The notes: generated from the sequence alone by a model not told the origin. Positions 24,440 through 31,682 are shown, numbered from the stretch's first letter. The stretch: 50,954 nt of DNA from Streptomyces sp. cf386 (GCF_900103585.1 NZ_FNHV01000040.1:1-50954), one strand, 5' to 3'. Numbers and translations: made by a program.

Positions 24440-24883
24440 TCAGAGCGGGAGGTCGTCCGGGAGTACCCGGAACGCCTTGTGGCGACCCAATGGCCGTACG
24501 GCCCGGAAGTCCCGTCGATCGAGAGTGAGGATCGCGTCAGTGTCGTAGTCGGCCGCAAGCGCCACGTTCACCGCGTCGGCGAGGTCCAGGTCGAGCGCGC
24601 GGTAGCGGACTCGGACGGACTGGGCGGCACCCAAGTGGCCCTCCGTGATCTCCGGCATCACGACACGACCCCGGCTCATCCAGCGCCGCAGGTCGTCGAC
24701 CGCGCTCAGGGCGGCCTCGCGGCCCAACTCACGCGTGGCCACGTGATCGAGTTCCGCCAGCAGGAGCGGGGACATGATCAGGAGACCGGCCGCCATGATC
24801 GCCTCGTTCGCGCCCCTGTGCTCCGGGTGCATCGAGTCGAGAGCGGCCAGGAGGCCGGATGTATCCGCGATGACGATGATCAC
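24440..24883 (-). CDS. vapC: VapC-like PIN-domain toxin (ribonuclease)
   Basis: 147 residues from a GTG at 24883. PIN-domain pattern: IVIADTSGLLAALD carries the first catalytic Asp, LLLAELDHVATREL the conserved Glu, and LDLDLADAVNVALAADYDTDAILTLDRRDF the C-terminal acidic pair. VapC toxins cut tRNA or rRNA in a Mg-dependent manner. The start overlaps the antitoxin stop by four bases (GTGA). It sits beside a Shedu-like nuclease, so the module may act as an abortive or stabilising element of the cassette. Confidence 0.88.
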   Translation of the reverse strand: MIIVIADTSGLLAALDSMHPEHRGANEAIMAAGLLIMSPLLLAELDHVATRELGREAALSAVDDLRRWMSRGRVVMPEITEGHLGAAQSVRVRYRALDLDLADAVNVALAADYDTDAILTLDRRDFRAVRPLGRHKAFRVLPDDLPL

Positions 24884-25158
24884 GCGACAGTTCCGGAGTC
24901 CGTCTCGCGGCGGACCGCGTCCGCGACCGCGTCACGGACCTCAGCCTTGTCCGGCGTGCGCCCCGACCCCTCGAACGTACGCGAGAACAACGGCTCGTCC
25001 CAGACACGGTTCGCCATCGCCGCGAGATGAATCCCCTGACGAATGATCTCGGCCTCGCTTATGCCCCGCCGCTTGGCCGCCTCCTTGATGATCGCCAGAT
25101 CCTCGGGGTCGGCGTAGACGTTCGTGCGCTTCATGGACATGTACCAAGAGTAGTCCAT
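24880..25158 (-). CDS. vapB: VapB-like ribbon-helix-helix antitoxin
   Basis: 92 residues if started at ATG 25158. Alternative ATGs at 25140 and 25134 give MSMKRTNVYAD or MKRTNVYAD, where the RHH strand begins. The RHH DNA-binding part is KRTNVYADPEDLAIIKEAAKRRGISEAEIIRQGIHLA; the tail (EPLFSRTFEGSGRTPDKAEVRDAV) would wrap the toxin. A TATACG -10-like element at 25171-25176 places the transcript start about six bases before the first ATG, so translation may be nearly leaderless. Two TGGTACATG repeats overlap the candidate starts and are likely autoregulatory sites. Confidence 0.85.
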   Translation of the reverse strand: MDYSWYMSMKRTNVYADPEDLAIIKEAAKRRGISEAEIIRQGIHLAAMANRVWDEPLFSRTFEGSGRTPDKAEVRDAVADAVRRETDSGTVA

Positions 25159-25164
25159 GTACCA
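25138..25164 (-). promoter_or_regulatory. Direct repeats TGGTACATG, candidate VapB operator
   Basis: Two identical 9-bp repeats with starts 18 bp apart, each containing one of the possible vapB start codons, just downstream of a TATACG -10-like hexamer. RHH antitoxins typically bind repeated half-sites at their own promoters. Confidence 0.5.
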
Positions 25165-25272
25165 GATTGGCGTATAGCGCTGCTTCTTCCCCCTCGTCCC
25201 ACGGGACCCGTCGGCCTGGCCGCCTCCCCCTGGACCGGCATTTCCCTTGCAATCTGGCTCGCAAGGGACTCG

Positions 25273-25596
25273 TCAGGCACGCCCCGGGCGCAGGTGGCGG
25301 GACGCGGCCAGGCAGGAGGACAGCCAAGTCGCCTCCTGGCGATTGATGATCAGATCCACCACTGTGATCATCCCGTCCCACTCGCCGTCCAGTCGTATCG
25401 AGTGGTCGCCGATGCGGAACATCTCCCAGTCCGCGTCGCTGTGCCAGAGCCGGGCGGTCTCCTCGCCCCGGCGTTGGGCGAAGACGAGTTCCTCACCGTG
25501 TTCGTTCTGGAAATAGCCGACGTAGTCCTCGGCGGTGATCGCGCCGCCACACAGGCGGGCCAGGATGGATTCGATCTCCGAAGGGGCCTGATTCAT
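25273..25596 (-). CDS. Hypothetical partner protein of the Shedu-like gene
   Basis: 107 residues from ATG 25596. The sequence (ILARLCGGAITAEDYVGYFQ, then EELVFAQRRGEETARLWHSDADWEMFRIGD) is a small mixed alpha/beta acidic protein; I do not recognise the family. Its start overlaps the Shedu-like stop by ATGA, so the two proteins are made together in coupled amounts. That makes it a candidate regulator, inhibitor or subunit of the nuclease. Confidence 0.75.
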   Translation of the reverse strand: MNQAPSEIESILARLCGGAITAEDYVGYFQNEHGEELVFAQRRGEETARLWHSDADWEMFRIGDHSIRLDGEWDGMITVVDLIINRQEATWLSSCLAASRHLRPGRA

Positions 25597-26645
25597 ACGG
25601 CCGGCTCCTCCCTCGGGTCAGAGGGGCCTGGGCCCTGCTGTGCCGACGAGAGCGCCAGCATCCGTTCCGCCGACTCCATCAGAGTCTCGTAAGTAATCAC
25701 TTCTATGCGTGCCGCGTGTGTGTTGTAGGTCCGCAGAGTTTCCGCGATCTCCTGCGGTATGACTTTCCCGTTCACGTACCGGGGGTGTCCGATCACTACT
25801 GTCGCCGAGGCTCTGCGGGTGTCAACGCCGTGATCCGCGAGGATCCTATGGCGGTCCTCGTCCATGACCCGCAGGTAGTTCTGCGCCTGGGAGACCGCTC
25901 GATGTGCCAGGGCACCCAGCATGAGGTGGCCACTGCGCCGGATGACCAGGTCCTTGATGTTGGCGCGCTTGAGTTCCACCACGTGCAGGGAGCCGTCACC
26001 GCGCAGCAGAGGGATGTCGAGGATGGTGTCCGGGGTGTACTGACGACGGGCCAGCTCGGCGACGTAGGCACCGCCGAAGATCCATTCCTGGTTTTTCAGA
26101 CAGGCATGGAGTGCGCTCTCGGAACTGTCTGGATCCTCCACCGCGGCACGCAGGGCCGCAAGGCCGGCTCGTCTGGCCTTCAGTTCGAGCAGTTGGGCCA
26201 GCAGTCCGACGTCAATGTCCGCCCGGACGTCACTCATCATCCGCGCGGCCTCGGGGGTGGCCTGCCGTGGAAGGTTGCGGAGAACGATCTCCATGTGCCC
26301 GTGCACTTGAAGACGTCTCACTTCCCTGGTGGACAACTGAATCCCGCCCTCGCCGGTTCCGAGCCCCAGACAGTCGACGGACTGCGCGTCGACCGGCCTC
26401 CGCATGTGTTCCTCGCTGCGCTGCCTCGCCTCCTCGTCGTAGTAGTTCTCCAGGATGTCGAGGAACAGGTCACCTCGGGCGTAGGCAGCGAAGCGCTGAA
26501 AGCGCTGGGCGAGCCCGAAGTCCCCGTACAGGATGGCCTCTTGGGCTACATCCTCTAAAGCGTCCACCAAGGGTCTACCCTGGTCGAGCTCGTCGGCGAC
26601 GACGCGCTCACGCCGGTCGGCAGCCTGTTGGTTGGCCGCACGCAC
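25593..26645 (-). CDS. Shedu-like (DUF4263) anti-phage nuclease
   Basis: At least 350 residues from GTG 26645 (GAGGAG lies only three bases before it). The C-terminal half fits DUF4263/SduA: LKNQEWIFGGAYVAELARRQY, then DTILDIPLLRGDGSLHVVELKRANIKDL with the PD-(D/E)xK catalytic Asp and the ELK dyad, then AVSQAQNYLRVMDEDRHRIL and ATVVIGHPR. The N-terminal half is a helical domain of a kind that varies among Shedu proteins. Known Shedu proteins are single-gene nuclease defences. Here the codon-like frame continues about 115 bases upstream of the GTG without any ATG/GTG/TTG, so the N-terminus may be longer in relatives and truncated here. Operon: Shedu-like gene, then the 107-residue partner. Confidence 0.78.
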   Translation of the reverse strand: MRAANQQAADRRERVVADELDQGRPLVDALEDVAQEAILYGDFGLAQRFQRFAAYARGDLFLDILENYYDEEARQRSEEHMRRPVDAQSVDCLGLGTGEGGIQLSTREVRRLQVHGHMEIVLRNLPRQATPEAARMMSDVRADIDVGLLAQLLELKARRAGLAALRAAVEDPDSSESALHACLKNQEWIFGGAYVAELARRQYTPDTILDIPLLRGDGSLHVVELKRANIKDLVIRRSGHLMLGALAHRAVSQAQNYLRVMDEDRHRILADHGVDTRRASATVVIGHPRYVNGKVIPQEIAETLRTYNTHAARIEVITYETLMESAERMLALSSAQQGPGPSDPREEPAV

Positions 26646-26812
26646 TGTCTCCTCGTCGCCCAGGACGGCAGCGGCGCGGGCCTGGAGACCGAGGAGCCAC
26701 AGGCCTACGGTGCCGCGGAGGTTCGCGGCGGTCTCGGCGCCCTCGCCGGCGTAGTGATAGGCGTAAACTGGTTGCAGTTGAAGATCGTGGCATTGATGCT
26801 TCCACCGTGAAA
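26646..26812. other. Divergent intergenic region between the Shedu-like and APH genes
   Basis: Must hold two divergent promoters. The left 115 bases also read as codon-like sequence in the Shedu frame (YHYAGEGAETAANLRG, then GLWLLGLQARAAAVLG), with third positions almost all G or C, but with no start codon. Confidence 0.45.
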
Positions 26813-27715
26813 ATGCACGCCAACCAGCTGACTGTGTCGCCTGAGACAGTGCGCATATTGGTGGATCAGCAGTTTCCTGAATGGCGGAGCCTGCCGATCA
26901 GGAGCGTCGCCTCCTTCGGGACGGTCAACGCCATCTTCCGCATCGGCGATCGGTTCACGGCTCGATTCCCTCTTGAGTCCGCGGACGTCGAGTCGATGCG
27001 GCGCCAACTGGAATCCGAAGTCGAAGCGGCTCGCGAGTTGGCGGGGCGGACGCGTTTCCCCACGCCCGAGCCGGTCGCGCTGGGCAAGCCCGGGGCGGAC
27101 TACCCCCTTCCGTGGTCGGTACAGACGTGGCTGCCCGGGATCGTGGCCGACGACGAGGACCCAGGCGAATCGGTCGCGTTCGCCCACGACTTGGCCGATC
27201 TCATCGGCGACCTACGCGCAATCGACACACGTGGTCGCACCTTTGCCGGCACAGGCCGGGGAGGCGACCTGCGATCTCACGACGCGTGGATGGAGACCTG
27301 CTTCGAACGCAGCGAGCAGCTCCTGGATGTTCCCCGGCTTCGCCACCTCTGGGCAACGCTGCGCGAACTGCCGCGCGGTGCCGCGGAGGACGTGATGACA
27401 CACGGTGACCTGATTCCCGGCAACGTGCTCGTGTCCGCCGGCCGGCTGGCGGGGATTCTTGATGTCGGCGGCTTCGGGCCGGCTGATCCTTCTCTGGATC
27501 TCGTGAGCGCGTGGCATTTGCTCGATGCCGGGCCGCGGCGGGTTCTCCGCGATCACCTGGGGTGCGACGACCTTGAATGGGAGCGGGGCAGAGCGTGGGC
27601 CTTCGCCCAAGCCATGGGGTTGGTCTGGTACTACATCGAGAGCAACCCGCCCATGAGTCGCCTGGGCCGACGCTCCTTGGAACGCATCGTGGCGGAGCAT
27701 CCACCACTCCCGTAG
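26813..27715 (+). CDS. Aminoglycoside phosphotransferase (APH)-family kinase-like protein
   Basis: 300 residues from ATG 26813. N-lobe with VASFGTVNAIFRIGDRFTARFPL (nucleotide-binding strand pair); C-lobe with THGDLIPGNVLVSAGRL, the HGDxxxxN catalytic loop; and GILDVGGFGPADPSLDLVSAW, which supplies the metal-binding Asp (DxG/D). Relatives phosphorylate small molecules such as aminoglycosides, macrolides, choline or sugars; the substrate cannot be predicted. No clear ribosome site is seen, so it may be leaderless or weakly translated. Length is normal. Confidence 0.85.
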   Translation: MHANQLTVSPETVRILVDQQFPEWRSLPIRSVASFGTVNAIFRIGDRFTARFPLESADVESMRRQLESEVEAARELAGRTRFPTPEPVALGKPGADYPLPWSVQTWLPGIVADDEDPGESVAFAHDLADLIGDLRAIDTRGRTFAGTGRGGDLRSHDAWMETCFERSEQLLDVPRLRHLWATLRELPRGAAEDVMTHGDLIPGNVLVSAGRLAGILDVGGFGPADPSLDLVSAWHLLDAGPRRVLRDHLGCDDLEWERGRAWAFAQAMGLVWYYIESNPPMSRLGRRSLERIVAEHPPLP

Positions 27716-27874
27716 GGACGCCGGGGCACCTACACCCTTGCCTCCATCCGGCGTTCCGCGAGTTCGCGCCCCCTTCGGCGCACCCGAGCTGTACCGAGAG
27801 AATCGTTGAACGCGGCGACTGTGCAGGTCGCAGCCGTGAACGAGTGGCTGTGACCAGCACCGTCGCAACGGCCC

Positions 27875-28330
27875 TCAGACGACGTCGAATTCGTTGCCCT
27901 CGGGGTCCTGCATGGCGGCGGCGTAGAGCCCCATGTCCGGCTCATCCTTGATCCGCAGCACGGTGGCACCGGCTTTGACCAGCCGTTCCACCGTAGCCTT
28001 GACCCGCTGTGTGCGGACGTCCAGTGGAACGTCACGGCCCCCACCGACCTTCAGGTCGAAGTGCCACCGGTTCTTGGCGGCCTTCGGCTCCGGAACCTGC
28101 TGGAACCACACCCTCGGTCCACGTCCCACGGGATCGATGATCGACTCCGGAATATCCCCGGCACCGGCCGGCAACTCTGCCTCGGGCACCCCCACAGCCG
28201 CCCAGTAAGCACGCCACGTGGCATGCCCGACCGGCGGAGGCTCAGGCACGTAGCCCAGGGCCTCGGCCCAGAAAGTCACCATTCTCTGCGGATCGGAGCA
28301 GTCGATCGTCAGCTGCACTGTCATCTCCAT
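27875..28330 (-). CDS. VOC-superfamily (glyoxalase/dioxygenase-fold) protein
   Basis: 151 residues. Two beta-alpha-beta-beta-beta halves: TVQLTIDCSDPQRMVTFWAEALGY, then RVWFQQVPEPKAAKNRWHFDLKV, then RLVKAGATVLRIKDEPDMGLYAAAMQDPEGNEFDVV. The pattern FWAEALGY...PEPKAAKNRWHFDL...DPEGNEFDVV is typical of the Streptomyces glyoxalase-like (Glyoxalase_6) subgroup. The metal ligands that glyoxalase I would need are not all evident, so it may bind a ligand rather than catalyse. Isolated gene in its orientation. Confidence 0.85.
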   Translation of the reverse strand: MEMTVQLTIDCSDPQRMVTFWAEALGYVPEPPPVGHATWRAYWAAVGVPEAELPAGAGDIPESIIDPVGRGPRVWFQQVPEPKAAKNRWHFDLKVGGGRDVPLDVRTQRVKATVERLVKAGATVLRIKDEPDMGLYAAAMQDPEGNEFDVV

Positions 28331-28378
28331 GCTCGGAGCATCCCAGGCAGGTCTGACAGACGATCCACTGGAACCGCC

Positions 28379-28395
28379 CTGACCTGCGACGTCAC
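28379..28395 (+). repeat. CTGACCTG box matching the left-end box of cassette 6
   Basis: CTGACCTGCGACGTCAC differs at one of 17 positions from the box at 24275. It may mark the left end of an older element fused into cassette 6. No tRNA core or GGGCAC pair is seen next to it. Confidence 0.4.
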
Positions 28396-28456
28396 CCGGG
28401 CCGAAGCCCCGGGCACCCGCCGCTTGTCAGGGTCGTCGGGGCGTACCCGGAACGCG

Positions 28457-28909
28457 TCAGGCCACGCCGAGGAAGCGCAGAACGGCAAGCACCCGGCGGT
28501 GGTCCGCATCGGCCTTCGGCAGGTCCAGTTTGGCGAGGATGCCGTTGATGTGTTTGGCCACCGCGCTCTCGCTGACCACGAGCTGCGCGGCTATTCCGGC
28601 GTTGGACCGCCCGCCCGCCATCAGCTCCAGGACCTCGCGTTCTCGTGGGGTGAGCCGGTCCAGGGGGTCGCTGTGACGGCGTACCAGCAGCTGGGAGACC
28701 ACCTGCGGGTCCAGCGCGGTGCCGCCTTCGGCCACCCGCCGCAGTGTGTCGGCGAACTCCTCGACGTCCGCGACCCGTTGCTTGAGCAGGTAGCCGATCC
28801 CCGACGTGTGGACGGACAGCAGATCGGCCGCGTACCGCTCCTCCACGTACTGGGAGAGCAGCAGTACGGCAGTACCGGGCCACTGCTGTCTGATGACCAG
28901 CGTGCCACC
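28457..28909 (-). pseudogene. NarL/LuxR-type response regulator, receiver domain mostly deleted
   Basis: The C-terminal part is intact: YLLKQRVADVEEFADTLRRV (end of receiver and linker), then LDRLTPREREVLELMAGGRSNAGIAAQL and ESAVAKHINGILAKLDL, the LuxR HTH. Going upstream, the frame GTLVIRQQWPGTAVLLLSQYVEERYA still matches a receiver (beta4-beta5 region) up to about 28909. Then the homology ends and the first 80 or so residues, including the phospho-acceptor Asp, are missing. A GTG at 28846 could start a 129-residue protein with the HTH alone, but a receiver-less version would be unregulated. Confidence 0.7.
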
Positions 28910-29002
28910 CCGGAACGGACATCTGCGTTACTGACTGTGATCGCCGCGCGGTCGAGGCTGAAGGCCATGAAGGAGGACCGCGAACGCGAGGAGTCCGAAC
29001 CG

Positions 29003-29443
29003 ATGAGTGCGCTGATCACCCGTCAGCCACAGGGTGTCGAGGGCGGGTCGGCCCTGCGGCGGGTGCGCCGCTGGTACCGGATGGAGCACGTCCTGGTCGC
29101 CTGCGGGCTGGCCCTGCTGCCCTGGCTGGTCGTGTTGGCCGACAGCCTGCCCGCAGCGGCCGTCGCCTCGAACTGGCGCACGGTCTGGATCGGCCTGGAC
29201 GCCGCGGAGGCGGTGGCCCTGATCGCCACGGGACTGCTGGCCGTACGAGATCACCGCCTGTACCCGCTCACGGCCACTGCAGCCGCCACGCTGCTGGTGG
29301 TCGACGCCTGGTTCGACACGATGACAGCGGCACCGGGCGTGGACCAGGTCTCGGCGGCGGCGATGGCATTCGGCGCGGAGCTGCCGCTGGCGGTGGTGTG
29401 CGTCGTACTGGCGGCAAGGGGGCACGCCCGCCCCACGGTCTGA
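29003..29443 (+). CDS. Four-helix integral membrane protein
   Basis: 146 residues from ATG 29003 with GAGGAG upstream (28988-28993). Four hydrophobic helices: VLVACGLALLPWLVVLADSLP; WRTVWIGLDAAEAVALIATGLLAV; YPLTATAAATLLVVDAWFDTMTA; and AMAFGAELPLAVVCVVLAA. The short loops carry charged residues (DAWFD, RDHRL). A frequent Streptomyces family without assigned function. It lies head to head with the truncated response regulator. Confidence 0.75.
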   Translation: MSALITRQPQGVEGGSALRRVRRWYRMEHVLVACGLALLPWLVVLADSLPAAAVASNWRTVWIGLDAAEAVALIATGLLAVRDHRLYPLTATAAATLLVVDAWFDTMTAAPGVDQVSAAAMAFGAELPLAVVCVVLAARGHARPTV

Positions 29444-29513
29444 CCGCCCCCCGGGCCTCCTCCGCGTGGGAGCGGGTGGGGCCGCGACGGCACTTCGTAG
29501 GCGGCGTGCTCCT

Positions 29514-29837
29514 CTACATCTCTTCGAGCGTGCCGGTGTGGAGTTCGGGCACCCGGCCATCCGGGGTCTCGTAGGTCCAGAAGGCGTGAACCGTATGGGT
29601 GTTGAGGTTCATGGCGTGGGTGACGGTCATGCCGGACTTCTCCGTCCAGCCGACCAGGAAGACACCTGGTGTCACCTCGGCGGCGTGCATGCGCACGTCC
29701 TCGGAGGAGCCCTCCATGGCGCCCGCGACGGACTCCCCGTGCAGGCCGGTGCCGTCAGCGGCGTACGTGTTGTGGAAGACGACGCCGTTGTCGACGCTGA
29801 ACCGGAATCTCTTGCCGGCGTAGGTCAGCTCACTCAT
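29514..29837 (-). CDS. MoaF-like beta-barrel protein
   Basis: 107 residues from ATG 29837. The all-beta pattern (GKRFRFSVDNGVVFHNTYAA, then VRMHAAEVTPGVFLVGWTEK, then THAMNLNTHTVHAFWTYE) resembles the MoaF C-terminal calycin-like domain, known in small-ligand-binding proteins. No enzymatic residues are evident. It starts 17 bases after the SnoaL-like gene on the same strand, so the two are co-transcribed under the divergent AraC regulator. Confidence 0.75.
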   Translation of the reverse strand: MSELTYAGKRFRFSVDNGVVFHNTYAADGTGLHGESVAGAMEGSSEDVRMHAAEVTPGVFLVGWTEKSGMTVTHAMNLNTHTVHAFWTYETPDGRVPELHTGTLEEM

Positions 29838-29854
29838 GATGTCTCGGGCCCGCC

Positions 29855-30619
29855 TCAGAACAGGCCGTTGGAGTGCGGCAGTTCGGCCGGAACGGGCGCG
29901 ATGACGTCCCAGTGCTCGACGATCCTGCCGTCGGCCACCCGGAACAGGTCCCAGTAGACGACCGGCACCCCGAACTCGCCCTCGGACTGCAGCAGTACGA
30001 AGTCGCCTTCGGCGACGACCCTGTGGACGGTCCTGTAGACCAGGTTCTTGCCCTGCTCGGCCCACTTGGCGGCCGCGGCGCCGAAGCCGTCCAGCCCGTC
30101 GGCGGCCTCCGGATTGTGCTGGAGGTAGGTCTCGGTGGAGATGTAGTCGGTCAGAACCGAGTAGTCGGCGCCGACGAGCACCTTCGCGGCGAACTCCGCG
30201 ACCAGCTCGCGGTTGGCCTCGGTCTTGTCCAGGTCGCTCGGCGTGGTGGCGCCGTCGGTCTGCGTACGGCCGGAGGCGGTCTCAGTGACAACCGGGGTCA
30301 GCGCGTCCCAGTGCTCGGCCAGCTTGCCGTCCGCGTCGACGCGGAACAGGTCGAAGGCGACCAGCGGCTCGGGCCCGAAACCGTGGTAGGTGCCGTGCAG
30401 CGCCACCAGATCCCCGTCGGCGATCACCCGGGCGCCCTCGTAGCGGAAGCCCTCCGGCAGACCCGCCACCAGCTGGCGCAGCGCCTCCGGACCGTCCGCA
30501 GCCAGGCTGCTGTGCTGACGGTAGCCATCGGACACCCAGCGGTCCACGGCGCTGGGGTCCTTGTCCCCGAAAAGCTCACCGGCTGCCTTGAGGACGTTTC
30601 CCTTGCTGCTCATGTGCAT
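29855..30619 (-). CDS. Double SnoaL-like (NTF2-fold) protein
   Basis: 254 residues. Two tandem SnoaL-like domains: residues about 1-115 (YRQHSSLAADGPEALRQLV, then YHGFGPEPLVAFDLFRVDA, then AEHWDALTPV) and about 135-250 (YLQHNPEAADGLDGFGAAA, then VYWDLFRVADGRIVEHWDVI). The repeated Y-x-QH-N/S and DLFRV..G.. EHWD motifs are typical of the family, which includes cyclases and isomerases as well as non-catalytic ligand binders. Start ATG at 30619 or 30613. Divergent from the AraC gene, with only 92 bases between, so it is the likely target of that regulator. Confidence 0.85.
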   Translation of the reverse strand: MHMSSKGNVLKAAGELFGDKDPSAVDRWVSDGYRQHSSLAADGPEALRQLVAGLPEGFRYEGARVIADGDLVALHGTYHGFGPEPLVAFDLFRVDADGKLAEHWDALTPVVTETASGRTQTDGATTPSDLDKTEANRELVAEFAAKVLVGADYSVLTDYISTETYLQHNPEAADGLDGFGAAAAKWAEQGKNLVYRTVHRVVAEGDFVLLQSEGEFGVPVVYWDLFRVADGRIVEHWDVIAPVPAELPHSNGLF

Positions 30620-30711
30620 GGATCCGATCTGTGCGTTCCGGCGTCACCTTGCCTACCGGGCTGCCCTCCACTCTCCCGCGCCCCCGACTGGGGCGCACGG
30701 TAGAGTCAGGC

Positions 30712-31608
30712 ATGCCTATGGTCGAAATGGGACAGACTCCGGTGATCGAGCGGGGCTACCGCAACCCCACCCGGCCCGGTCTGCGCCTGGAGGTCCTGAC
30801 CTTCACCGACCTTCCCCCGCGCCTGCCGCACGAGGAGTACCGGCGGGTGCACCGTCTGGACTTCCATCACCTCACCCTCGTCCACGACGGCACGGGCACC
30901 CTCATGGTCGACTTCGTCGACCATCCGTGCCGACCGGGCACGCTGCTGCACGTCCGTCCAGGGCAGGTACAGCGTCTGCCGACGGGGCCCGACGGCGGCC
31001 CCGCCGACCTGGACGCCACGATCGTCCTGTTCACCCCGGACTTCCCACCCCGCCTGCCCACGACCGTCCGGGTGACCGACGACCCCTTCGGCCCGGCCTC
31101 CTGGCAGCTCGGGCCCGACGACCACGATCGCTTCCGCCGCGCACTGGCCGACCTCGCCGCCGAGTACGCCGACCTTCCGGACCAGGATCGGGAGATCACC
31201 AAGGAGCTGCTACGCCAGCTGCTCTCCGGGATCCTGCTGCGTATCGCCCGCCTCCCCGCCCCCGACACCGGCCCGGAGAAGGGCGCCGCGCAGCAGCCGT
31301 ACCGCCTCTTCCAGCATGAGCTGGAGCGATCCTTCGCCGTCCTGCGCCAGGCCCACGACTACGCGGCCCGGCTCGGCTACTCCCTCAAGACCCTCAACCG
31401 GGCCTGCCAACGGGCCACCGGTCACACCGCCAAGCAGCTCATCGACGCCCGCGTCACCCTGGAGGCCAAGCGTCTGCTGGCCCACACCGAGCTGCCCGTC
31501 GCCGCCATCAGCAACCGCCTCGGCTTCACCGAGCCCACCAACTTCAACAAGTTCTTCACCCGTGCGACCGGCCAGACCCCCGGCACCTTCCGTGACCTCC
31601 AGAGCTGA
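30712..31608 (+). CDS. AraC-family transcriptional regulator
   Basis: 298 residues from ATG 30712. An N-terminal cupin-like ligand domain (FHHLTLVHDGTGTLMVDFVDHPCRPGTLLHVRPGQVQRL) and a C-terminal double HTH (DYAARLGYSLKTLNRACQRAT, then VTLEAKRLLAHTELPVAAIS and NRLGFTEPTNFNKFFTRATG). A TAGAGT hexamer at 30701-30706 lies five bases upstream of the ATG, suggesting a leaderless transcript. It sits divergent to the SnoaL/MoaF-like pair and probably controls it. The stop lies only about 30 bases before att core 7. Confidence 0.9.
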   Translation: MPMVEMGQTPVIERGYRNPTRPGLRLEVLTFTDLPPRLPHEEYRRVHRLDFHHLTLVHDGTGTLMVDFVDHPCRPGTLLHVRPGQVQRLPTGPDGGPADLDATIVLFTPDFPPRLPTTVRVTDDPFGPASWQLGPDDHDRFRRALADLAAEYADLPDQDREITKELLRQLLSGILLRIARLPAPDTGPEKGAAQQPYRLFQHELERSFAVLRQAHDYAARLGYSLKTLNRACQRATGHTAKQLIDARVTLEAKRLLAHTELPVAAISNRLGFTEPTNFNKFFTRATGQTPGTFRDLQS

Positions 31609-31640
31609 CCGTCCAGCGGCAGTGAGTGCCTGACGGGCCG

Positions 31641-31676
31641 GCTGAGAGCGCGAGTTCGATTCTCGTCACCCGCTCC
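31641..31676 (+). repeat. att core 7: truncated 3' part of tRNA-Gly
   Basis: GCTGAGAGCGCGAG, then the full T-arm and acceptor strand to CTCC. The anticodon-loop part and the final A are missing, and no GTGCCC arm block lies upstream (the AraC gene ends there). This is the last copy and the right end of the array. Confidence 0.85.
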
Positions 31677-31682
31677 CGATTG

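Noticed and set aside
2155..31676. Reading the core copies as functional tRNA genes
   Set aside because: None has a 5' acceptor strand, D-arm or complete anticodon stem upstream; only the 3' half is present.
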